Assembly: GCA_025455445.1 (NCBI GenBank)
Contig: JALOMN010000153.1
Span: 1-5,315 of the forward strand
Origin: Cyclobacteriaceae bacterium
Lineage (GTDB): Bacteria > Bacteroidota > Bacteroidia > Cytophagales > Cyclobacteriaceae
Direction: 5' to 3'
DNA: 5,315 nucleotides
Under the pieces are notes generated by a model. The model did not search any database. It was not told the origin of the DNA and saw only the letters and a program-made list of their open reading frames with translations. Below are positions 1-5,315 of the stretch, piece after piece (positions within the stretch are counted from its first letter, which is position 1; each line of letters begins with the position of its first letter). Both the position numbers and the translations under genes were made by a program.

Positions 1-425
1 TCCATGGCACAACCACGATTATGCCGCGAGCCTTTATACGGTGAAGCCACATAGGTAGTATCATGATAGGTTTCATAAAACATCACGGTTGCAGAATAAG
101 GTCGGTAACCATCAAATATTTTCAATGCCAATCCCTGCGCTTTTAAATCAGCCTGAATTTTTTTAAGGGATTCGGCCACCGGTTTACGGGCATAAGCCCG
201 CGCCAGGTTGTAAATTTTTTGTCCTGTGAAATTATTGGTGGTGGCATAGCGAATATCCAATGCAAGACCGGGAATAAACTCCGCCAGGTTTACCAACTCA
301 TTTTCAGGATTGGTTTTTACACTATTTTTATAGTCCTCCATTTTCATGGGAGTGAGCCCGTATTTATTTTGAGCAAACGTGCCGATTGAGAAAAGGCTGA
401 TTAAAATAAACAGGAGGTTTTTCAT
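1..425 (-). CDS. Secreted D-alanyl-D-alanine dipeptidase, VanX/DdpX type (partial, C-terminus outside window)
   Basis: This is a zinc D-Ala-D-Ala dipeptidase of peptidase family M15D, which splits the free D-Ala-D-Ala dipeptide used in or released from peptidoglycan. I translated it by hand from the minus strand; 141 full codons lie in the window and the rest runs off the left edge. Residues 1-18 are a typical signal peptide (MKNLL, hydrophobic core, then GTFA before QN), so the enzyme should act in the periplasm, unlike cytoplasmic VanX. The M15D hallmarks follow in order: DIRYAT at 57-62, DGYRP at 105-109 (its Arg matches the transition-state Arg71 of VanX) and SRHNRGCAMD at 133-142, the SxHxxGxAxD zinc motif with ligands His135 and Asp142. 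The last zinc His and catalytic Glu would lie outside the window. An in-frame ATG at 431 would add two residues; I prefer 425 because MKN leads directly into the signal peptide. It is divergent from the acylase gene. Confidence 0.9.
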   Translation of the reverse strand, partial: MKNLLFILISLFSIGTFAQNKYGLTPMKMEDYKNSVKTNPENELVNLAEFIPGLALDIRYATTNNFTGQKIYNLARAYARKPVAESLKKIQADLKAQGLALKIFDGYRPYSATVMFYETYHDTTYVASPYKGSRHNRGCAM

Positions 426-477
426 AGACATACAAATTACGAAGTACGAAATTGACGGTTGGTTTTATTATCCTGAT

Positions 478-497
478 AAAGTTAATTGGTTAACTTT
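478..497. promoter_or_regulatory. Perfect 8-bp inverted repeat in the divergent spacer (possible operator)
   Basis: The arms AAAGTTAA (478-485) and TTAACTTT (490-497) are exact reverse complements around a TTGG spacer. The dyad ends 19 bases before the chosen acylase ATG at 517 and lies in the only spacer between two divergent genes, so a dimeric regulator site is plausible. A near match to the Bacteroidota -7 promoter element TAnnTTTG (TAACTTTC, 491-498, one mismatch) overlaps the right arm, but I see no well-spaced -33 partner. A chance palindrome in AT-rich DNA, or a short leader hairpin, is also possible. Confidence 0.3.
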
Positions 498-516
498 CGA
501 AATTCACACCTTACTT

Positions 517-2901
517 ATGAAAATCATTACCCGAATTCTCGTTGGACTAGTAATCTTAATTGTTCTCATCGTCCTTGGCGGCTATCTCTACCTGCAAACC
601 ACCAAACCGGATTACACTGGCGAACTCACTTTGCAGGGATTGAAAGAACCTGTGGAGGTACTATATGATGATTATGGTGTACCTCACATTTATGCGCAAA
701 ATGAAGAGGACGCCTATTATGCACTTGGTTATGTGCATGCGCAGGACCGGCTCTTCCAAATGGAAATGATTCGCAGGGCTGCCGGTGGAAGGCTCTCAGA
801 AATTCTCGGCCCAGACTTGTTAAAGACTGATAAACTCTTCCGCACATTGGGCATCAACAAATTTGCCCGTGAGCATGCAGAAAAATTTTTTAGTTCCGAC
901 ACTGCTTCCTTTCAGCGCGCAGCAATTGCCTACCAGAAAGGCATCAATCAATTTATAAAAACCGGACAGACACCGCTGGAGTTCTCCATCATCGGAATAC
1001 CAAAAACAGAATTTACACCAGAAGACATTTATCTCGCTGTCGGATTTATGTCGTTTGGCTTTGCCGAAGGTTTGCGTGCCGACCCTGTGCTCGAAAAAAT
1101 AAAAAATGAACTGGGTGCAGATTACCTGAAAGATCTGGCTGTGCAAACTCCTGCTAACGCAGTAAAGATTAAAAACTTCAGCGGACCTGTTAAAAACAAC
1201 GCCACAGATTCATTGATTTCCTATTTAAGTGAGGCACTTGAAAAAATTCCGGTTCCACTTTGGGTGGGAAGCAATGGCTGGGCTGTATCGGGTGATCGCA
1301 CAGCATCGGGCTTACCTATTCTTGCAAATGATACGCACATTGGTTTTTCACAACCTGCCGTATGGTATGAAGCACACCTGGAATATCCGGGCTATCGTTT
1401 TTATGGTCATCACATTGCAGGCATTCCATTTGGTTTGCTCGGTCAAAATGATTTTTGCGGCTGGGGTCTCACCATGTTTGAGAATGACGACAGTGATTTC
1501 TTCTATGAAGAATTTAATGAAGACGATAAGGTAAAATATAAAGGCGAATGGGTGGATGTGCAGTGGCGCAAGGAACTCATCAATGTAAAAGGCAGCGCAA
1601 CCGTTGAAATTACCATTCCGGTAACGCCACACGGCAACGTAATCAATGAAGTGATTGACTTCACCCAAGGTGAAAAACCAACTTCACTCTGGTGGTTATT
1701 AAATCATGAAACCAACTATGCATTACAGGCAGCTTACAATCTCAACCACTCAAAAAAATTCGCTGACGTAGAATATGCAGCTTCACAATTCTCAGCACCC
1801 GGCCTTAACCTAATGTATGCTGATCGTAGCGGAAACATTGCCTGGTGGGCCGTGGCAAAACTTCCGATTCGGCCAACGCATGTAGCTTCAAAATTCTTTT
1901 TAGATGGCAGCAGTGGCAACGATGATTACCTGGGCTTCTACGACTTTTCAAAAAATCCACACGCTGTGAACCCACCCTGGGGTTATGTATACTCTGCCAA
2001 CAATCAACCAGATTCTGTTGAGGGTGTTTTATACCCGGGTTACTATTATCCACGAAGTCGCGCGGGGCGTGTGGAGGAGTTGATTCGTGAAGATAAAAAA
2101 TGGACTGTAGATGACATGAAAAAAGTAAACCTGGATGTCACTTCACGCATGCATGCCGATATCGCACACGAAATAGCAGCCATCTTAAAAACCATAAATG
2201 AAAGTGAATATAAAATCATCATTACCCTTTTGGAGAACTGGGATGGTGAACACAAGGCTGATCAAACCACACCTGCTGTGTATAATAATTTACTGGCGCA
2301 AATCATGCGCATGGCCATGGCTGATGAAATCACCGACAAAGCCTTTGAAACTATTTCAGCTACTTCCATTCTTAAAAACAGCTATGAGCATTTAATCAAA
2401 AATGAAAATTCACCATGGTGGGATAACCGCGATACTGATGCAAAAGAAACACGCGCCATCATTGTAGAAAACGCCACCAAAAAAACAATTGAACTGCTGA
2501 CAGGAATTGCCGGCACTAATCCGGAAGACTGGAAGTGGGGAAAAATCCATACGCTTACTCACAATCATGCATTCAATTCTGTAAAAGCATTACGCAGGTT
2601 CTTCAATGTCGGACCCTTTGAAGTAAGTGGCGGCAGCGAAGTATTGAACAACCTGCATTACAAACTGGATACTACCGGTTATTTCAACGTGGAAGGCGGT
2701 CCGGCTTTACGAAAGGTTACTGACATGAGTGATTTTGAAAACGGTATTACCGTGTCACCTACCGGTCAATCCGGTAATGTAATGAGCAAACATTATAGCG
2801 ACCAGGCCGAAATGTTCGCCACTGGAAAATTCAGAAAGATGTTGATGAATCGTGAGGAAATAAAAACCAAATCAACCACCTTATTGCTGAAGCCACAGTG
2901 A
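517..2901 (+). CDS. Penicillin acylase family (peptidase S45) Ntn hydrolase, membrane-anchored
   Basis: A 794-residue amidase of the penicillin G acylase / acyl-homoserine-lactone acylase family, made as a precursor that cleaves itself into two chains. Residues 6-26 are an uncleaved-looking signal anchor, which places the enzyme in the periplasm. The A-chain carries the family signature at about 50-98 (YDDYGVPHI, then ALGYVHAQDRLFQME, then GGRLSEILG). The nucleophile is Ser252 in GSNGWAVSG, so the B-chain would be 252-794. Asp324 and Asp327 (ENDDSD) are B-chain residues 73 and 76, the same numbering as two calcium ligands of E. coli penicillin G acylase. SANNQP (493-498) fits the oxyanion-hole Asn region near B241. 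The start is ATG 517 because it opens directly into the hydrophobic anchor; the frame is open from GTG 379, but that would overlap the divergent dipeptidase gene. Substrate (beta-lactam, acyl-homoserine lactone or other amide) cannot be read from sequence. It is followed after 17 bases by a membrane-protein gene. Confidence 0.93.
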   Translation: MKIITRILVGLVILIVLIVLGGYLYLQTTKPDYTGELTLQGLKEPVEVLYDDYGVPHIYAQNEEDAYYALGYVHAQDRLFQMEMIRRAAGGRLSEILGPDLLKTDKLFRTLGINKFAREHAEKFFSSDTASFQRAAIAYQKGINQFIKTGQTPLEFSIIGIPKTEFTPEDIYLAVGFMSFGFAEGLRADPVLEKIKNELGADYLKDLAVQTPANAVKIKNFSGPVKNNATDSLISYLSEALEKIPVPLWVGSNGWAVSGDRTASGLPILANDTHIGFSQPAVWYEAHLEYPGYRFYGHHIAGIPFGLLGQNDFCGWGLTMFENDDSDFFYEEFNEDDKVKYKGEWVDVQWRKELINVKGSATVEITIPVTPHGNVINEVIDFTQGEKPTSLWWLLNHETNYALQAAYNLNHSKKFADVEYAASQFSAPGLNLMYADRSGNIAWWAVAKLPIRPTHVASKFFLDGSSGNDDYLGFYDFSKNPHAVNPPWGYVYSANNQPDSVEGVLYPGYYYPRSRAGRVEELIREDKKWTVDDMKKVNLDVTSRMHADIAHEIAAILKTINESEYKIIITLLENWDGEHKADQTTPAVYNNLLAQIMRMAMADEITDKAFETISATSILKNSYEHLIKNENSPWWDNRDTDAKETRAIIVENATKKTIELLTGIAGTNPEDWKWGKIHTLTHNHAFNSVKALRRFFNVGPFEVSGGSEVLNNLHYKLDTTGYFNVEGGPALRKVTDMSDFENGITVSPTGQSGNVMSKHYSDQAEMFATGKFRKMLMNREEIKTKSTTLLLKPQ

Positions 2902-2918
2902 GATTGAAAATTGTTTGA

Positions 2919-3503
2919 ATGAAATTTAAAGATGCCCTGCTAAGTGTACTGATTATTGAAGTGGGTGTGGCCATACTGGCAGTAATTAATTACGGAGCTA
3001 CACTGGAAACACTGCAGGCTGTTACACGCTTTTCAGGCAGAGCATCATTAGGGATTTTTAGTTTGATATTTCTGTTTCAAACTCATCGTTTCGTAAAACT
3101 GAAAAATATACTTTCAGAAAAATACTTTTTGATTTTTGCCATTGCACATGGCATTCATTTGCTTCAACTTCTGGCTTTTATAATAGCCTCTGGCAATGAA
3201 CTTATACCGATTCGATTAGCCGGAGGCATGCTGGCCTATACACTGATTTTTTTGATGCCTTACATTCAATACCTGGCGGAATCCGGGCGCATTAATGAAT
3301 CACATCTTAAAAGAATAAACCTGATCTATTTATACTATGTGTGGTTTGTTTTCTTTATGACCTACTACCCGCGCGTAAGTGGTAGTTTGCCAATCACAGG
3401 CGGAACTTATAAAGAGTTTGTGATTCTGTTGGCCTGGGTTATGTTTATGCTAGGCATAAAAATCAGTAGTCTGTTAAAACATAAAAGTATTTCCAGGCGT
3501 TAA
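2919..3503 (+). CDS. Six-helix membrane protein resembling MsrQ/YedZ (ferric-reductase-like fold), haem ligands apparently lost
   Basis: A 194-residue integral membrane protein with hydrophobic segments at about 5-24, 41-56, 68-90, 98-119, 132-150 and 165-185. Its pattern resembles E. coli MsrQ (YedZ), the b-haem subunit of the periplasmic methionine sulfoxide reductase. RFSGRASL (37-44) matches HFTGRTAL of MsrQ as I recall it; FAIAHGIHL (73-81) matches the segment with haem ligand His91; and INLIYL (133-138) matches HNFVYL. In that alignment His80 (or His77) keeps the first ligand position, but MsrQ His151 becomes Ile133 and His164 becomes Phe146. The protein may therefore bind no haem, or bind it differently. 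The similarity is my own pattern match, not a search. The gene sits 17 bases after the acylase and 20 bases before a Rieske gene, so co-transcription is likely. If the MsrQ link fails, it is simply an uncharacterised membrane protein. Confidence 0.8.
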   Translation: MKFKDALLSVLIIEVGVAILAVINYGATLETLQAVTRFSGRASLGIFSLIFLFQTHRFVKLKNILSEKYFLIFAIAHGIHLLQLLAFIIASGNELIPIRLAGGMLAYTLIFLMPYIQYLAESGRINESHLKRINLIYLYYVWFVFFMTYYPRVSGSLPITGGTYKEFVILLAWVMFMLGIKISSLLKHKSISRR

Positions 3504-3523
3504 TAAAGAAATTCAGTACGTCT

Positions 3524-3934
3524 ATGAACAGAGAACAATTTCTTAAGCAACTCGGCATGGTAGCCGTAGCAACTTGCGCAGGATGTGGTATGTACGCTTG
3601 CAGCAGCGAGACTGAACCCGCTCCGGCTAATGCAGACTTTACTTTGGATCTTACCGAAAGCGCCAATGCTGCCTTGAATAATGTAGGAGGCTCGGTTACC
3701 AAAAACGGAATTATTGTAGCCCGATTCAGCACCACTGAATTTGTAGCCGTGAGTGTAGCTTGCACACACCAGGGCACTCCTGTTACCTATCGCAATGCAC
3801 AAAAAGATTTTTATTGTTCTAATCACGGTTCACGCTTTTCCACTGCCGGGGCAGTGATTGAGGGGCCAGCCAATCGTCCGCTTAAACAATACAATACAGA
3901 ACTTACCGGGAATCAACTGAGGGTCTTTTCATAA
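3524..3934 (+). CDS. Small Rieske [2Fe-2S] protein, probable lipoprotein
   Basis: A 136-residue envelope electron carrier with one Rieske domain. The cluster ligands are Cys80 and His82 (CTH) and Cys98 and His101 (CSNHG), with 15 residues between His82 and Cys98, the normal CxH-(15-17)-CxxH arrangement. The two extra cysteines that form the disulfide in cytochrome bc1 Rieske proteins are absent (Thr85 and Asn100 there), so it is closer to the ferredoxin-like or small lipoprotein types. The leader MNREQFLKQLG looks like a Tat motif with the second Arg replaced by Glu, a loose form I associate with Bacteroidota Rieske lipoproteins. It is followed by a short hydrophobic stretch and three candidate lipidation cysteines (18, 21, 26); Cys26 before SSETEPAP is the best, with a Ser/Pro/Glu-rich linker after it. 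No oxygenase catalytic domain follows, so it is not a ring-hydroxylating enzyme. The partner is unknown; the MsrQ-like neighbour 20 bases upstream is the obvious candidate. Confidence 0.9.
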   Translation: MNREQFLKQLGMVAVATCAGCGMYACSSETEPAPANADFTLDLTESANAALNNVGGSVTKNGIIVARFSTTEFVAVSVACTHQGTPVTYRNAQKDFYCSNHGSRFSTAGAVIEGPANRPLKQYNTELTGNQLRVFS

Positions 3935-4115
3935 ACGGAAGTTTTGAATCATGCCAGATTGATTAAAATAACTAATCAGAATAAATACGATTATTGATTT
4001 TAGTACCAATCGGTTTTTAGACAAATTGGATCAGACTTATAAGAGCGGAAGCTTATGTGTTGGTGGCTGTATCCATACCTAATCTTACTTTCCCTTTTTC
4101 GTCCAAAGTCCATTG
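3935..4115. other. Convergent intergenic spacer, AT-rich
   Basis: This is the stretch between the Rieske stop codon and the stop codon of the small minus-strand reading frame. It is about 35% GC, and I see no coding frame with protein-like character on either strand. Apart from the weak hairpins near its left end, I recognise no RNA gene, repeat or mobile-element end. It is also where composition changes from the 45% GC left half to the AT-rich MutS segment. Confidence 0.5.
3988..4018 (+). terminator. Weak terminator-like hairpin after the Rieske gene
   Basis: CGATT (3988-3992) can pair with AATCG (4008-4012), followed by G and five T (4014-4018). It lies 53 bases after the Rieske stop codon, where a terminator for the plus-strand unit is expected. 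The stem is only 5 bp with a 15-base loop, so the call is weak. A second AT-rich hairpin, TGATTA/TAATCA at 3960-3978, lies just before it and has no T-tract. Confidence 0.22.
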
Positions 4116-4259
4116 TCACTTACCGAAAGAAAAAAGTCGAACTATTTGAAATACCCAAATGAATACAATCGGGACTGTTAGGCTGAGACTAATAATGGCT
4201 AACCTCCTATTGTCTTTAATCTTCCATTTTTTTATTGACCTTGTTGGCAGCTGAGCCAT
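4116..4259 (-). CDS. Possible 47-residue single-helix membrane protein next to the MutS-like gene
   Basis: The MutS-like frame ends in TAG at 4262-4260 and an ATG follows at once (TAGATG), opening 47 codons to a TGA at 4118-4116. The product starts MAQLPTRSIKKWK, is strongly basic over residues 7-19, then has a hydrophobic stretch at about 20-41 (LAIISLSL to IVFIWVFQIV) and ends RLFSFGK. A basic N-terminus followed by one helix is the pattern of a small membrane protein with its N-terminus inside. A GAGG run (in GTGAGGACTAG) lies a few bases upstream of the ATG, and the stop/start contact would allow translational coupling. I know no family for it. A chance frame of this length is quite possible in AT-rich DNA, and it could instead be a remnant or the product of stop-codon readthrough. 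Confidence 0.38.
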   Translation of the reverse strand: MAQLPTRSIKKWKIKDNRRLAIISLSLTVPIVFIWVFQIVRLFSFGK

Positions 4260-5120
4260 CTAGTCCTCACTTAAAATCTTGGTCGTCCTTAAGTTCGTAG
4301 TTATTTGACGTGCTTCTCTAATAATGTCAGCGGGGTAATTTGATAACTCTAATATTTTAATCGCATTTCTTGTCCTTAATTGGCCTGCTTTTATACTATG
4401 GTCGAAATGAAGTTCATTTTTTTCAACTGTCTCGGTGAAGTGATACAAGTCATATTCGTTGTCAAGCATGTCAGCCAACTCAATGTCGTGTGTGGATACT
4501 ACTACAATGTTCTCTTTACGATTTAAATATGACAGTATAGCTTTAGCAGAAGCAATTCTCTCAATCGTATTAGTCCCTTTAAAAACCTCATCTAATATAA
4601 ATAGGTTTTGATGAAGGGATTCAACTTGCTTTAATAGTGAAGCCATAATATTAACTTCTTGAAAATAATAGCTTTTGCCATCAAATAGATTATCGTCTAT
4701 TCTGATTGATGAAAATTGTTTTAGAATTGGTGAAGTGAATTCGTCAGCGAAGCAAGTATGAATTGTTTGAGACAATATTGAATTGATTGCCAAGGTTCTT
4801 AGAAATGTTGACTTTCCTGACATATTTGAACCAGTAATCAAAATACTCTTGCCTTTTATTAACAGGTCATTTTTAACACAGTCTTCGATTAGAGGATGAA
4901 ATATTCCCTTAGCATGAAATTCCTTTGAACAGGAAGTAAGAGTTGGAATGCATGTATTAATTTTTCCTGCCCTCAATGAGGCTACTGAAATTGAGCTGTC
5001 AATACTGCCAATGTAGTCGAACAGTATTTGAATTGATACTTTCTTATTCTCTAATTCTCTCGTTATCCTATAAAGCGTAAATACTTCTATTAAAAGAATT
5101 GCCTTTATTAGCTCAGTCAA
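4260..5120 (-). CDS. MutS-like ATPase domain protein (MutS domain V), apparently 5'-truncated
   Basis: The 286-residue product is the ABC-type ATPase part of a MutS-related protein, not a full mismatch-repair MutS. Residues 1-50 look like the end of the helical core that precedes the ATPase (ELIKAILLIE to DYIGSIDSSISVASLRAG). The ATPase then shows HPLIEDCV (75-82), Walker A GSNMSGKST (97-105), GKSYYFQEV (148-156), Walker B LFILDE (173-178) running into the MutS signature KGTNTIERIASA (181-192), and the STH switch with His211. A MutS-type C-terminal helix pair (NYPADIIREA) lies at 261-270. There is no N-terminal mismatch-recognition domain or clamp. The only usable start is TTG at 5120, yet the frame stays open and protein-like up to 5216, where a TAA stands. 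Relatives I recall are some 430-600 residues long, so the N-terminal half seems lost. GC is about 33% against about 45% for the left genes, which suggests a separate origin. Confidence 0.85.
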   Translation of the reverse strand: MTELIKAILLIEVFTLYRITRELENKKVSIQILFDYIGSIDSSISVASLRAGKINTCIPTLTSCSKEFHAKGIFHPLIEDCVKNDLLIKGKSILITGSNMSGKSTFLRTLAINSILSQTIHTCFADEFTSPILKQFSSIRIDDNLFDGKSYYFQEVNIMASLLKQVESLHQNLFILDEVFKGTNTIERIASAKAILSYLNRKENIVVVSTHDIELADMLDNEYDLYHFTETVEKNELHFDHSIKAGQLRTRNAIKILELSNYPADIIREARQITTNLRTTKILSED

Positions 5121-5216
5121 ATATGTCCCTATTTGACTTAGTTCAGATTGAATTCCAGTCCCATTTTCAAAGTTTATAAATGCTACTTTTTGTTGAAATG
5201 ACTTTATTACAAAAGT
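5121..5216 (-). pseudogene. Non-initiating upstream remnant of the MutS-like frame
   Basis: Thirty-two codons lie in frame upstream of the TTG start, between it and a TAA at 5219-5217, with no ATG, GTG or TTG among them. The part nearest the start (FENGTGIQSELSQIGTY) passes smoothly into the MutS helical core and reads like real protein, so the ancestral gene began further right. The far end (about 5180-5216) overlaps the spermidine-synthase-like fragment on the other strand, so the MutS-derived DNA probably stops near 5180. Confidence 0.5.
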
Positions 5217-5315
5217 TTATGATATTGCTAGGTGGCCCTGCCTATTCAATGGCTTTCACGTTGTTCACCATTTTACTCACGTCGGGCATAGGTAGTTTCC
5301 TGTCAAAACATATTT
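5180..5315 (+). CDS. Fragment of a spermidine-synthase-like membrane protein (N-terminus missing, runs off right edge)
   Basis: A plus-strand frame opens after a TAA at 5177-5179 with ATG 5180 and continues for 45 codons to the window edge. The product contains FVEMTLLQKF, then LLGGPAYSMAFTLFTILL and TSGIGSFLS. This resembles the conserved stretch FxEixLxQkfxLfLGhPxYaLxvvLfxlLlxSGlGSLlS that I recall from the C-terminal membrane part of spermidine-synthase-like multi-spanning proteins. In that family the stretch comes after several hundred residues, including the aminopropyltransferase-like domain, none of which lies upstream here. The fragment therefore looks 5'-truncated at about 5180, where the oppositely oriented MutS remnant also breaks. 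Internal ATGs at 5198 and 5219 are other possible starts, and no clear ribosome binding site precedes any of them. Identification is by pattern memory from a short piece. Confidence 0.5.
   Translation, partial: MLLFVEMTLLQKFMILLGGPAYSMAFTLFTILLTSGIGSFLSKHI

Noticed and set aside
379..516. N-terminal extension of the acylase frame to a GTG at 379
   Set aside because: It would overlap the start of the divergent dipeptidase gene and the spacer, its translation has no protein character, and ATG 517 opens directly into the membrane anchor.
820..2395. Several 60-110 codon open frames inside the acylase gene on both strands
   Set aside because: They lie wholly within a well-supported gene, have no recognisable motifs and are shadows of its codon usage.
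3463..3826. Two minus-strand open frames of about 105 codons over the Rieske gene
   Set aside because: The plus-strand frame carries the complete Rieske ligand set; the opposite frames show no motif or credible start.
3960..3978. Hairpin TGATTA/TAATCA as a terminator
   Set aside because: It is a 6-bp, AT-only-closing stem with no T-tract after it, so it is too weak to call alone.
4110..4210. Integron attC-like core (GTTAGGC near 4168, GGCTAAC near 4197)
   Set aside because: The two cores are in the wrong order and orientation for an attC site, the inner boxes are missing, and there is no cassette or integrase in the window.
4260..5120. Full-length mismatch-repair MutS or an anti-phage system
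   Set aside because: Only the ATPase half is present, and none of the neighbours (acylase, Rieske, membrane fragments) is a known defence component.
5217..5315. Continuation of the MutS-like gene in another minus-strand frame by a simple frameshift
   Set aside because: All three minus-strand frames right of 5217 contain stops and no MutS-like residues, while the plus strand reads as a different protein.

Overview
The window looks like chromosomal DNA of a Bacteroidota bacterium, probably a cytophagia-like member. The clues are a secreted VanX-type dipeptidase, a Rieske protein with a loose lipoprotein/Tat-like leader, a MutS-like ATPase of the type I associate with this phylum, moderate GC (about 45% in sampled lines of the left part) and little use of Shine-Dalgarno sites. 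The assignment is inferred from protein character only.

Layout. Positions 1-425 (minus strand) hold the N-terminal half of a secreted D-Ala-D-Ala dipeptidase (VanX/DdpX type) whose C-terminus lies outside the window. A short divergent spacer (426-516) with a perfect 8-bp inverted repeat separates it from a plus-strand run of three closely spaced genes. These are a periplasmic penicillin-acylase-family Ntn hydrolase (517-2901), a six-helix membrane protein resembling the MsrQ/YedZ ferric-reductase-like fold (2919-3503) and a small Rieske [2Fe-2S] lipoprotein (3524-3934). Gaps of 17 and 20 bases suggest one transcription unit. The membrane protein and the Rieske protein could form a small envelope redox pair, but the membrane protein seems to lack the usual second-helix haem ligands.

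After 3934 composition falls to about 33-35% GC. A convergent spacer leads to a minus-strand pair: a MutS-type ATPase domain (4260-5120, read from the right) and, directly after its stop codon, a possible 47-residue single-helix membrane protein (4116-4259). The MutS frame stays open and protein-like for 32 more codons upstream of its only usable start (a TTG), then meets a stop. It therefore looks like a 5'-truncated member of a longer family.

At the same point (about 5180) a plus-strand frame begins in the middle of what looks like the C-terminal membrane part of a spermidine-synthase-like protein, and it runs off the right edge. Two gene fragments, both missing their N-termini, thus meet head to head. 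That marks a recombination breakpoint, an insertion edge or an assembly chimera, and it is the most notable structural feature here. I found no CRISPR array, tRNA, rRNA, transposase or complete novel system.
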